DNA of 64,000 nt from NCBI RefSeq assembly GCF_036186745.1, contig NZ_CP108086.1:5518001-5582000 (forward strand), given 5' to 3'. The number at the start of each line of letters is the position of its first letter. Position 1 is the stretch's first letter. Source of the DNA: Microbispora hainanensis. Its GTDB lineage: Bacteria; Actinomycetota; Actinomycetes; Streptosporangiales; Streptosporangiaceae. A model generated the notes under the pieces. The model did not search any database and had not been told where the DNA came from. It saw only the letters and a program-made list of their open reading frames with translations. A program made the translations under genes and the position numbers. This document shows positions 8,992 through 17,930 of this stretch, piece by piece.

Positions 8992-10409
8992 GCGTCCATG
9001 GGAGTGGTGTACGGGTGATCTTTCCCTTGGTGCGACGGGAGAGATCCATGTGACAAGAGACGGCCACTTCGTAATCCTTCGATTCGCACATTCAGACACG
9101 AAGGGGATGAAGTGGCCGTCAATGACATTGTGCCCGCTGCCGGGGACTACTTCGACGAGACTCTCGCCGCGGCGAGCCCGGACCTGCTGCGCACGATGAT
9201 CCGCGAGTTCGCGCAGCGGATGATGGACGCCGAGGTCGAGCAGCTGTGCGGGGCCGGCTACGGCGAGGTCAGCAGCGAGCGGGTCAACTCCCGCAACGGC
9301 TACCGCAGCCGGGAGTGGGACACCCGGGCCGGGACCATCGAGCTGGCCATCCCCCGCCTGCGGTCGGGGTCGTACTTCCCGGACTTCCTGCTGGACAAGC
9401 GCCGCCGGGCCGAACGGGCGCTGACCAGCGTGGTGGCCACCTCCTACCTGCTGGGTGTGTCCACACGGCGGATGGAAAAACTCGCCGAGTCGATGGGCAT
9501 CACCAAGCTGTCCAAATCGCAGGTGTCGAAGATGGCCGCCGAGCTGGATGAGCTGGTCGCCTCGTTCCGGTCCCGGCCTTTGGACGGCGGGCCGTACACC
9601 TTCGTCTGGATCGACGCGCTCACTCAGAAGGTGCGTGAGGGCGGGCGGACGGTGAACGTGCACTGCCTGATCGCCACCGGTGTCAATGCCGACGGGCAGC
9701 GGGAGATCCTCGGCCTGGACGTCGTCTCCTGCGAAGACGGGGCGGGCTGGCTGGCGTTCCTGCGTGGCCTGGTCGCCCGCGGCCTGTCCGGCGTCCTGCT
9801 GGTCACCAGCGACTGCCACGCCGGGCTACGTGACGCGATCGCCGCCACGCTGCCCGGCGCCTCCTGGCAGCGCTGCCGCACCCACTTCGCGAGAAACCTG
9901 GGCACCTGTGTCCCGAAGACGGCGCAGCCGTGGGTGCACACGATGCTGCGCACCATCTTCGAACAGCCCGACACCGAGTCCGTGCACGCCCAGCACCGGC
10001 ACGTGGTCGAGGTGCTGGAGGCCAAGTACCCCAAGGCCGCCGACCGGCTGGACGAGGCCCGTGATGACATCCTGGCCTTCACCGCCTTCCCCACGGCCGT
10101 CTGGCGGCAGATCTGGTCCAACAACCCCCAAGAGCGGCTGAACAAGGAGATCCGCCGCCGCACCGACGTGGTCGGCATCTTCCCCGACCGGGAGGCCATC
10201 GTCCGCCTGGTCGGCGCGGTGCTGGCCGAGCAGAACGACGAGTGGACCGAGCAGCGCCGCTACATGGGCCTGGAGATCCTGGCCGAATGCCGTAAGCACA
10301 CCCACTCTCAAAATGAGACAAATGATGCTAAAGTGAATATCGAGGCGATTACGGCTTAGAAGTTCGCCGGATTACGAGTGGTCTTCTCATACACCACGAT
10401 CATGGACGC
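8992..10409 (+). mobile_element. IS256-family insertion sequence
   Basis: Both ends carry GCGTCCATG as an inverted repeat (8992-9000 and, complemented, 10401-10409). Inside this comes a GTGGTGTA segment with a few mismatches, giving a terminal repeat of about 24 bp. The spacing encloses one intact IS256 transposase gene. Whether the outermost GCGTC is part of the element or a coincidental flank is unsettled, so the ends may be a few bases inward. Confidence 0.8.
9112..10359 (+). CDS. IS256 family transposase
   Basis: A 415-residue intact transposase (Mutator-like DDE). It shows SRNGYRSREWDTRAGTIELA IPRLR, the zinc-finger-like N-terminal signature of the family. FVWIDALTQKVRE carries the first Asp, LLVTSDCHAGLRDAIAATLP the second, and WSNNPQERLNKEIRRRTDVV GIFPDREAIVRL the Glu region, all typical of IS256. 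No frameshift or internal stop is present, so the element may be active. It lies 650 bases from the subtype I-G array and could have carried or disrupted neighbouring sequence. Confidence 0.95.
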   Translation: MAVNDIVPAAGDYFDETLAAASPDLLRTMIREFAQRMMDAEVEQLCGAGYGEVSSERVNSRNGYRSREWDTRAGTIELAIPRLRSGSYFPDFLLDKRRRAERALTSVVATSYLLGVSTRRMEKLAESMGITKLSKSQVSKMAAELDELVASFRSRPLDGGPYTFVWIDALTQKVREGGRTVNVHCLIATGVNADGQREILGLDVVSCEDGAGWLAFLRGLVARGLSGVLLVTSDCHAGLRDAIAATLPGASWQRCRTHFARNLGTCVPKTAQPWVHTMLRTIFEQPDTESVHAQHRHVVEVLEAKYPKAADRLDEARDDILAFTAFPTAVWRQIWSNNPQERLNKEIRRRTDVVGIFPDREAIVRLVGAVLAEQNDEWTEQRRYMGLEILAECRKHTHSQNETNDAKVNIEAITA

Positions 10410-10516
10410 GGCCTCCTGTTCAGCAGCCAGTCCAGCAGGATTAGCCGTCCCCGTACGGCGAGTGCCACCCACTCACTGGGCCTACTCGACCTCCTGCGCC
10501 ACTCCTCCATCGTCAT

Positions 10517-10606
10517 CCCTTTCCTTCCTTTGCAGGGCTCCTCGGCGAGGCCGGGGGCGGAGCCGGTAGACCCCCGCGGGAGGTCTACGGACTCGGAAGG
10601 AAAGGG
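10517..10606. ncRNA. Candidate structured RNA (three-way junction)
   Basis: Outer arms CCCTTTCCTTCC (10517-10528) and GGAAGGAAAGGG (10595-10606) are perfectly complementary over 12 bp. Two hairpins are nested inside: GGCTCC/GGAGCC (10536-10541 with 10559-10564) and GTAGACC/GGTCTAC (10566-10572 with 10582-10588). The layout resembles a three-way-junction RNA rather than a simple terminator. Strand and function are unknown. Confidence 0.4.
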
Positions 10607-10739
10607 GCGAACCCTGGGGAGCGCTACGCCGAGAAGCCTAATCCGTGCGCCGCCTTTAGGCGGCAGTACAAGGCACGCCGCAAGGGGGACGAGTACATCC
10701 ACCTAGCGACATAGTCGCAGGCCAACGTACGGGTACTTA

Positions 10740-11006
10740 GCTGGCGAAAATACCTCCTCACCTCGGACTGTATAAACCGAGGCGGTCAGGTTCCACGCAC
10801 GCAGGTGCCCCCTGTAAAGCCTTGGACAGAGTTAGTGTGACTTCCATCACATCCGGTATTGTCGCCGAGGGTAAGACGGAGAGGACCCAGAAGCCGCACG
10901 GCTCCAGTCTTTCGTCCGTGCCGGTGGTCGAGGATCGCCGGGCAGCTCATCGCTGGCCCGCTCCACCCGCTCCAGGCAACTGTGCAGCTACATCGTCATC
11001 AGGCGT
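10740..11006 (+). promoter_or_regulatory. Candidate leader of the subtype I-G array
   Basis: This stretch between the structured element and the first repeat is relatively AT-richer at its left end and has no gene. It contains CCTCGG and CCGAGG bracketing TGTATAAA (10760-10781) and a TTGGACA at 10833. The array repeats are better preserved on this side than at the cas side, which is the usual polarity for a leader here. The orientation is not proven. Confidence 0.35.
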
Positions 11007-12620
11007 GGCTCGATGAAGGGCGGCGCCCAAGAGCGCCGCGACGCGTTCGGCCGCCGGTCGATTAGGTCGTCGTTAATGCCTTATGAAGGGCGGCGCTCAC
11101 AAGCGCCGCGGCATCGAAGGGGTGCAGGACGACACCGTTGGGGTCATAGCCTCGATGAAGGGCGGCACCCACGAACGCCGCAGCGATGCCCGCGGTCAGG
11201 TGGACCGACCTGCCATTGCCTCGATGAAGGGTACGCCTGCAAGCGCCGCGACTGGCGTTTCCGAGCCTGGTCCTTGTATTTCCTCGGGCCTCGATGAAGG
11301 GCGGCGCCCACGAGCGCCGCGACACCTGTTCCCCGCGGAGTCGACCACGGCGAACATCCTGCCTCGATGAAGGGCGGCGTTTCCGAGCGCCGCGTACCTG
11401 GTGCCCGTCTTCGACGAGCGCGAGTACGACGAGCCTCGATGAAGGGCGGCGCCTACAAGCGCCGCGGCGGCCTCGACGGCCTTATACACGCAGACCGTGC
11501 GCTCGCCTCGATGAAGGGCGGCACCCAGGAGCGCCACGACGGGATGTGTGGCGGCACATCACCCAGCAGCGCACCGGGCCTCGATGAAGGGCAGCGCACA
11601 CATACGAGCGCTGCGATCCCGTAAGGTACACCAGCCCGTCGATCTTTTTCTGGCCTCGATGAAGGGCAGCGCCCACCAGCGCCGCGACTTCCGCCAGGAA
11701 GTCGTAGGCGGACCCCTGCACGAAGCCTCGATGAAGGGCGGCACCCGCAAGCGCCGCTACTGCGTGTCTGGACCGAACCTGAAACTGGCGGCGAAGCGCC
11801 TTGATGAAAGGCGGCGCACACGAACACCGCGACCAGGTCCCATGATTGCCGGATCAGCCGGTCACCGTGGCCTTGATGAAGGGCGGCGCCACCAGCGTCG
11901 CGACGTGCGTGACGACCCCACGGGGATCGAGATGACGAAGCCTCGATGAAGGGCGGCGTTTCCGAGCGCCGCGACCTGGTGCCCGTCTTCGGCGAGCGCG
12001 AGTACGACGAGCCTCGATGAAGGGCGGCGCCCAGGAGCGCCGCGACCCAGTCAGCAGGATCCGAAGACGGGGCTTCATCGGGTCGCCTCGATGAAGGGCG
12101 GCGCTCAGGAGCGCAGCGACGGCGAGGTCGCCGGGATCTGCGGCTACGCCGAGGCGCCTCGATGAAGGGCGGCGTCCACGAGCGCCGGGACTGCGGCCCT
12201 TGGCCTGCTGAACCCAGTGCTGGCGGCCTCGATGAAGGGCGGCACCAACGAGCGCCGCGCGCACCAACGCCACCATGGTCTTCACAGGCACGCCCTCGCC
12301 TTGATGAAGGGCGGCGCCCAGGAGCGCCGCGACTCGATGGTGGTGACGTGGCCGGCCGGAAGATGGACGCGCCTCGATGAAGGGCGGCGCCCAGAAGCGC
12401 CGCGACGCGTCCGGATCTGCCAGGCGCCACTCACGATCGAGCCTCGATGAAGGGTGGCGCCCAAGAGCGCCGAGACGCGATCGCGGTCGACTTCGACGGC
12501 GTGATCCACGCACCTCGATGAAGGGCGGCACTCACGAGCGCCGCGACCGAAGGCCGGCTCCGTGGAGATCGAGTTCAACCAGGAGCCTCAATGAAGGGCG
12601 GCGTCCGCGGGCGTCGGTCA
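11007..12620 (+). CRISPR. CRISPR array, subtype I-G, 23 repeats
   Basis: I count 23 repeats of about 36 bp and 22 spacers of 33-38 bp. Repeats start GCCTCGATGAAGGG, continue with a stem GCGGCGC, loop CCACGA, GCGCCGC, and end GAC (plus-strand reading). Most copies differ from consensus at one to four positions. The ninth (about 11580) has a longer loop and a compensatory stem change, and the last (12585-12620) is degenerate in its 3' half. The array sits 17 bp from the end of the I-G cas operon, pointing towards it. Repeat variation is far above normal, suggesting long residence without renewal. Confidence 0.95.
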
Positions 12621-12637
12621 CGGCCGTTGAAGGGCGG

Positions 12638-13636
12638 TCATTGGCGCCTGCCGATCGGGTGGAGTTGGCCGGTGCCCGCTCGGCGTTCCGGGGCTTTGTC
12701 GCTACCGGAAATGGTCACGGGGAATGTAATGATCGCGGTCACTCCGCGAGCGTTCAGCCACAAGCGAGGGATGTCGTCGGGTGCTTGTCCGTGGGCGAGT
12801 GCGGCGGCGACGGCTTGGAACTGCGCGGAGGCGAGGATGCTGCGAAGCCGCGCGGGATGCCACGGGATACGCCACAGAGGGACGGCGAAGTGCTCGGAGC
12901 GACTGTTGCGTACGGACACGCTGGTCAAGGCTGCTCCACCGGTTCGGAGGGCGATGTGGATCTGGGAAATGCCCCACAGCGCGCACCACACCACGGTGTT
13001 GTCAGCGGGGCCCGGGGCGTCCAATCCGGTCGCCGAACGGCTGTCGGGGGCGTCGCCGGACAGTTCATCGCGTACGTGATGCCCGAGGAGCCCGTCGAGG
13101 ATCTGGCTGTGCGTCCGCTCGGCAACCTTTTCCGCGATCTTGCTGAGGCGGCTGCCGATGAATTCCGCTCCGGTATTACGCGGCTGCATCTCGAGCCGGT
13201 TGGCCGCATCGTCCTGCAACCGTTTCCCCGTCCTGTCGAACCGCCAGTAGGCCGGCTCGCCGAGAGCGCCGAGAAAGCGGAGGTCGAGGTCCGCGCGGGC
13301 TGTGGTCAGGGTGTCGAGCACCTTGTGGCGCCGGTTCTGGAGTTCCTGCCAGCCGTCGTCGGTGGCGATGGCGGTTAGGCGGGGGCTCATGAGGCCGCGC
13401 GGTGTGCCGCCGAGGGTGATCGTCTCCTTCACCCAGTCGCACTTGGAAGCGTGAGCTTGGACGATACGCCCGGCGGCATCTGGGTCGATGTTCAGGTGAG
13501 GGCGCGGGCTCATGCCTGTGGTCCAGGAGATGCGCAGGTCAGTGTGGCCGGCGTCGGAGCAGATTGCGGCCAGGCCGTACAGGGCCAGGTGGGTGATGAG
13601 GCGGCGGGGGTCGCCGCCGAGAGTGATGCCGCTCAT
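12638..13636 (-). CDS. Subtype I-G effector protein, Csb3-like / Cas8 variant
   Basis: A 332-residue protein; the start ATG at 13636 overlaps the cas3 stop (ATGA), which decides against longer upstream starts. It opens MSGITLGGDPRRLITHLALY GLAAI and later has LRFLGALGEPAYWRFDRTGK and WCALWGISQIH. The position, last gene of a csb1-csb2-cas3 operon, and the overall style suggest the Csb3/Cas8-type subunit of subtype I-G (I-U) Cascade. The family assignment rests mainly on position; I cannot name a definitive motif. A separate Csx17/Cas8g gene is not present. It would help PAM recognition or R-loop stabilisation if it is the large subunit. Confidence 0.6.
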   Translation of the reverse strand: MSGITLGGDPRRLITHLALYGLAAICSDAGHTDLRISWTTGMSPRPHLNIDPDAAGRIVQAHASKCDWVKETITLGGTPRGLMSPRLTAIATDDGWQELQNRRHKVLDTLTTARADLDLRFLGALGEPAYWRFDRTGKRLQDDAANRLEMQPRNTGAEFIGSRLSKIAEKVAERTHSQILDGLLGHHVRDELSGDAPDSRSATGLDAPGPADNTVVWCALWGISQIHIALRTGGAALTSVSVRNSRSEHFAVPLWRIPWHPARLRSILASAQFQAVAAALAHGQAPDDIPRLWLNARGVTAIITFPVTISGSDKAPERRAGTGQLHPIGRRQ

Positions 13637-16407
13637 GATCCCTCGCTGGACACTTGGCCATCGGCGGCCCGTAGTAGCGCCTCCAGGTAGGCGCAGCCCC
13701 ACACGCCAAAGGTCGAATGGGTTCGCTCGATCAGGTGGTCCCACTCGCCCTCGTCATAGAGGAGCCGGGCCAGTTCCCGATAGGTGTCGTCCCCGGTCAG
13801 TTCCGTGGCGGTGTGGGGGAAACCGTGGCGTCCCTGGCCATGGCTTGTGCCCACGAGACGGGCAACGAGGTCGCGGTCGCCGGTGGGGAGATGCGCGAGG
13901 GCACTCCAGCAGGCGAGTACGGACAGTTGCTCATGCCGCCACCCTGCCGGCAGGCCTGATTGAGCTCGCGCCTGGGTGATCTGCCGCAATGTGCTCATAT
14001 CGCTTTTGGCCAGGGGCTGCTCGCTCGTCCGCTGGGGGTCCAGGCTGAACTGGAACCGTGGATCGGCTTTCCCGTCGTCGTGGTGGAGCCCGGCGAGTTC
14101 CAGCAAGGTGCTCAGGGATTCCAGGCCGAGCTGGTCGCTGGTGATCCGGGCCCGTTCGGCGACGGCGGCGGCATGGGCTTGTAAGGGGACGCGCTGTCGG
14201 GGTGTCCACTGCTGACGGGCGGTTTCGTCGTGCACCATCCGTCGGTTGTCTGTGATGAGGAGGGTGGCAGGTGGCTCGCCGAGCAGGTGTACCTCGAAAT
14301 CCTTGAGCCTGGCCTTCCTGAGGACTTGGATTGCGGCCCGTACTTTGTCCGCCACGGGTTCGGCCAGCACCGGGGTGAGCTTGTCCAGTGCGTCGGCCAG
14401 GTCGGTCCGTGCCCGACGACTGTCGAGGCCGTCGGTGCTCATGAGGGTAGTCGCGACGGTGAGGACATGGGCGATTGCCGTCCTGGTCTCGTCGTCATTG
14501 CATGTGGCGGGGTCAAGGAAGGGACCGTGGCCAAGCCGGAAGACGAACTGACCGGTCTCCGGATCGGCGGGGCCTTCCAGCACATCCGCCGCCGCGCAGG
14601 AACCGGTCTGGTCCACCACCGGCATGCCGTCGATGACGGTGAAGATGGAAGAGCTCGCGTCCACCACGACGATGTCGCCGGGACGCAGATCTCCCGTGGA
14701 GTAGATCGACACCTCGTCGTCCCGGACGAGGAAGACGGGCGTGGAGATGTCGTCGATCCTCTTTCGGCACGTGTTGATCCTTACCGGGATCGCCTCGTAG
14801 TCGAACGGTGGGAGTGCTCGGAGCAGTTCGATGGCCGCGACCGGGTCGGTGGGCAGACCCTGTCGTACGACGACTCCCACGTCGAGGTCTTCAGCGAGGT
14901 TGTCGGACAGCCAAAGGTCCAGATCGGCGGTGGCGAACAGTTGGTCACTGGTGCGCGCCCACATCCAGGCGTCGCCCAGCTCGGCACGCTGCAACAGCGT
15001 ACGGTGTCGGCGCTGGCTGGGTGGGGGATCCTCCCGCAGCGCCCACGGGGCCAGCCCTCGTGGGTCGGCCTGACGTCCGTGCAGCCACGTGAGCGCGGCA
15101 TTGACGTCTTCGGGTTGGTACGGCGCGGTGTTGGCCTTGTCGCCGACGTCTTTTTCGGGCACCACCATGACGATGCGGGTGTCGGCGCGCTTGCCCCGCC
15201 GGTTGACTCGGCCAGCGCGTTGCGCGATCGCAGAACCGGAGGCCGGTTCGATCAGGGCGGCGGCCCAGTCGAGGTCGACGCCAACCTCCAGACTCTGCGT
15301 GGAGATCAGGAAATCGACCGCCGGGTTACCATCTGCGCTCAGCAAGCCCGGATTGGTGTCCCGCAGCCGGTCCAGGTCGTACGGGCGCAGTCGGCCGCAC
15401 ACCAGGCGCGTGACGCCACGCTTACCGAGCAGCGCGGCGAGATCCGTCGCGGTCGCCACGTTGTTCACGAAACAGCCGATGGTGGGGCCGTAGGTGTCGC
15501 GCAACCTCGTCGCGCATTCCACCATCGATGCCAGTGCGGCGGTTCGCGGGGTGCCTTTGGCCGGGATGGGCCAGGTCGGCAGCTTTAGGAACTCGACGGG
15601 CTTGGGGGTGCGTAGCCGCTCCTCCAGGGTTGGGCTCTCGGTGAGGTCGGCCTCGTCCACGTCGACCATGACCATGGCGCCGGGCTCATCCGGGGTCGCG
15701 GTCGCCTCCACAACTTGCAGCACGGGCACGGGCAACGGCCGATCGCTGATCGCGGCGAGCTCCGCCACCCGCCGGGCCGTTCGGATCAGTTGCCGAGACA
15801 GGTGCGCCTCGTCCACGACCACCGCCGAATCGAAGGCGAGCAGCCCCGCCTCCCGAGGCCGGGAGGAGGAGCTGGAGCCGTACCCACTGAAGAGGAGTCG
15901 GCTGCCCCACATGTCGGGTGTCGCACAGATGATCTGGCAGGCGGTCGCGTCGTCGCGCCAGGCGCGCGGCGCCGGCATCCCACCGCGCAGCCTGGTGACC
16001 ATAAGGGGGGATACGGCATCCGCGGTGATGCGCAGTGACCGCAGGAGGTGGGCGACCTCGGCCAGGATCTCGCTGGACGGATTGCCGAGCTTGTCACGCA
16101 CGCCGCAGGCGTGCTGGTACTGATCGTCGACCAGTACCCGCCGGTCCACGACCATCGATAGGCGGCGCGGCAGCCGGGGTGCAGCACCCGCCGCCATCAG
16201 CGCGACGCTGAACACATGAATGTCGATCACGCTGGTCTTCCCGGCGCCGGTCGGTGCCCCGATGACATCGGGCCACCTGCCGTCCTCGACGAGGCCCTCC
16301 AGGAGTCTGCGCTGCCAACCGAACGGTCGGATGCCGTCGTGAGGGATCCCATCCCCGCTGTTGACGGCGGAGAAGAAGTCATCGAAGTCGCTGATGGACA
16401 GAGTCAT
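13633..16407 (-). CDS. cas3: CRISPR helicase-nuclease Cas3, subtype I-G (HD domain C-terminal)
   Basis: A 924-residue protein. The helicase comes first: Walker A GAPTGAGKT near residues 50-58, VVVDEAHLS (DEAH) near 197-205, and QRAGRVNRRGKR near 400. The HD nuclease is at the C-terminus, with AGLHHDDGKADPRFQFSL near residue 775 and HEQLSVLACWSALAH after it. This helicase-then-HD order is the hallmark of subtype I-G (formerly I-U), opposite to the I-E cas3 at 28.6 kb. It unwinds and degrades DNA recruited by Cascade. Its start overlaps the csb2 stop and its stop overlaps the csb3-like start, so all are co-translated. Catalytic residues appear intact. Confidence 0.93.
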   Translation of the reverse strand: MTLSISDFDDFFSAVNSGDGIPHDGIRPFGWQRRLLEGLVEDGRWPDVIGAPTGAGKTSVIDIHVFSVALMAAGAAPRLPRRLSMVVDRRVLVDDQYQHACGVRDKLGNPSSEILAEVAHLLRSLRITADAVSPLMVTRLRGGMPAPRAWRDDATACQIICATPDMWGSRLLFSGYGSSSSSRPREAGLLAFDSAVVVDEAHLSRQLIRTARRVAELAAISDRPLPVPVLQVVEATATPDEPGAMVMVDVDEADLTESPTLEERLRTPKPVEFLKLPTWPIPAKGTPRTAALASMVECATRLRDTYGPTIGCFVNNVATATDLAALLGKRGVTRLVCGRLRPYDLDRLRDTNPGLLSADGNPAVDFLISTQSLEVGVDLDWAAALIEPASGSAIAQRAGRVNRRGKRADTRIVMVVPEKDVGDKANTAPYQPEDVNAALTWLHGRQADPRGLAPWALREDPPPSQRRHRTLLQRAELGDAWMWARTSDQLFATADLDLWLSDNLAEDLDVGVVVRQGLPTDPVAAIELLRALPPFDYEAIPVRINTCRKRIDDISTPVFLVRDDEVSIYSTGDLRPGDIVVVDASSSIFTVIDGMPVVDQTGSCAAADVLEGPADPETGQFVFRLGHGPFLDPATCNDDETRTAIAHVLTVATTLMSTDGLDSRRARTDLADALDKLTPVLAEPVADKVRAAIQVLRKARLKDFEVHLLGEPPATLLITDNRRMVHDETARQQWTPRQRVPLQAHAAAVAERARITSDQLGLESLSTLLELAGLHHDDGKADPRFQFSLDPQRTSEQPLAKSDMSTLRQITQARAQSGLPAGWRHEQLSVLACWSALAHLPTGDRDLVARLVGTSHGQGRHGFPHTATELTGDDTYRELARLLYDEGEWDHLIERTHSTFGVWGCAYLEALLRAADGQVSSEGS

Positions 16408-17924
16408 CGGGTTACCTCTTCGGCGGGGACGTCCTCGGGCACGAACAGCCCGTTGCCCAGATGCCGGGCCTGGCCGATGGCGAGCAGCCCCCGGGAGGGG
16501 GCCAGGTCAGCGAGGTCGATGATCGCCCGATAGGGGCGCAGCGGCAGCCCGGATGGGATCTTATGGACGAACCGGCTCAAGTCGCCATCCCGGACCGGCT
16601 CGGCATTTGCCACGGTGAGCCCGCCTCGCCCCACGGCTTCGGCGACCTCTCGGTACCACGCACTGCCCTTGCCCGCGGGGATGCCCAGCTGGTCCCGCAG
16701 CACCAGGCCCACCGACAGCCGGATGGCGTCGGTCAGTGTCCAGTTCCTGCCCTGGCCATGCGTCTCCGGCACAGCGGCCGGGACAGTGCGCCACAACCGG
16801 ACAAGCCCGTCGCGTGGCGCGTCCCAGAACTGGTCCGCGCGCTGTTCCGGGCGTGCGGTCAAGGTCAGACGCCGGCCGGGGCGGATCTCGGTGAGCGCTG
16901 CCCATGCGTCCTTGATGACCTGGTAGTCCCCACCGTCGATGTCGGATGGCAGCATCAGGGCGAACACGGATTGTGAGATCCACCCGCAGGCGGATGCCTC
17001 CCGCTCGGTGAGGATCTGGATTGCGCACCGGTTGGCCGGACGTTCGACCCCGGGCGCGTACACCCCGGTCAGCACGGGGGGAGCGCCGTACCCGATCATC
17101 TTGATCAGGGCCTTATGCATAGTGACCGCCCAGCGCACCCGATCAGCGTCGCTGGTCAGCGGCATGTCGACGTCCGCGAGCAGTACCTGGCCCCACGGGC
17201 CGCTGGGAGGCGCCGGCTGGCGGGAAGCGTACCTGGCCGGAGCGATGGCTTTCGTGACCCGCGTCGGCCTCACATGGGTCTCATTGCTGACCAGCCGGTC
17301 CTTTGTGGCGGCAGGAGCCTTGGCATTGTCGGTCCGATAGGCGGCCAGGAGGGCCTCTGCACGACCTTGCTCCGGAACGTCCAGGTCCAGATCACCTCTG
17401 GCGTTGTCCCACCAGTCCGCATCCGGGACCAGGTCATGAGTGGGCTCGGCCGTACCGACACGCATCCGCACAGGCGTCTCTGCCATGCCCAGGTGTGACA
17501 CGTCCGCGCACAGGGCCTCGATCGGCTCGCGGAGCGAGGCAGGGGGGCCGACCTGCCATGTCCATGCGTAACTTCCGTTCACCGCGACTGACCCCAGCGG
17601 TTGCGGTGTTCGGGAGAAGACCCGCCCATGCCGGCGCGTCTCCAAAAGGCGAATCCGGTAGGCCAGCCCATCGGGCTGGTTCACCGACAGCGGGGGCACA
17701 CGAACTCCGTCCGGCGGATGAGTCTCCAGCCACCGAAGCGCGGCCATATCCGCCTCGCAGGGACGCAGCAGCTCGCCGTCCTGCTCGGCCCGCGGTCCGC
17801 TCGCCGCCGCGCACAACAGCGCCGCCGCCAGCCGAGCCGGCGAGGGAACCGAATCGATCTCACCGTCACCCGTGTGACCGTGGTAGGTGCCGAGCGGAAG
17901 CTCGGCGATGATGGCGTACGGCAC
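16404..17924 (-). CDS. csb2: Csb2 (Cas5-Cas6 fusion), subtype I-G
   Basis: A 506-residue protein with a GTG start 6 bp after the csb1 stop. The N-terminal half has the Csb2/GSU0054 opening MPYAIIAELPLGTYHGHTGD and the following SVPSPARLAAALLCAAA, equivalent to the Cas5 RAMP fold. The C-terminal part ends with a Cas6-like glycine-rich loop, ARHLGNGLF. In this subtype Csb2 combines the crRNA 5'-handle-binding role of Cas5 with the pre-crRNA cleaving role of Cas6. It should therefore process the neighbouring array, whose repeats contain a 7-bp stem. Translationally linked to cas3. Confidence 0.9.
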   Translation of the reverse strand: MPYAIIAELPLGTYHGHTGDGEIDSVPSPARLAAALLCAAASGPRAEQDGELLRPCEADMAALRWLETHPPDGVRVPPLSVNQPDGLAYRIRLLETRRHGRVFSRTPQPLGSVAVNGSYAWTWQVGPPASLREPIEALCADVSHLGMAETPVRMRVGTAEPTHDLVPDADWWDNARGDLDLDVPEQGRAEALLAAYRTDNAKAPAATKDRLVSNETHVRPTRVTKAIAPARYASRQPAPPSGPWGQVLLADVDMPLTSDADRVRWAVTMHKALIKMIGYGAPPVLTGVYAPGVERPANRCAIQILTEREASACGWISQSVFALMLPSDIDGGDYQVIKDAWAALTEIRPGRRLTLTARPEQRADQFWDAPRDGLVRLWRTVPAAVPETHGQGRNWTLTDAIRLSVGLVLRDQLGIPAGKGSAWYREVAEAVGRGGLTVANAEPVRDGDLSRFVHKIPSGLPLRPYRAIIDLADLAPSRGLLAIGQARHLGNGLFVPEDVPAEEVTR

Positions 17925-17930
17925 AGCCGA

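Noticed and set aside
10410-10702. Minus-strand frame of 100 codons next to IS256
   Set aside because: It coincides with the structured element and has no recognisable domain or ribosome site.
11453-12531. Long frames inside the I-G CRISPR array
   Set aside because: Periodic translations (PPFIEA, SMKGGA-type repeats) come from the repeat units, not from genes.
14230-15588. Long plus-strand frame opposite I-G cas3
   Set aside because: No domain; the minus strand encodes Cas3 with intact motifs.
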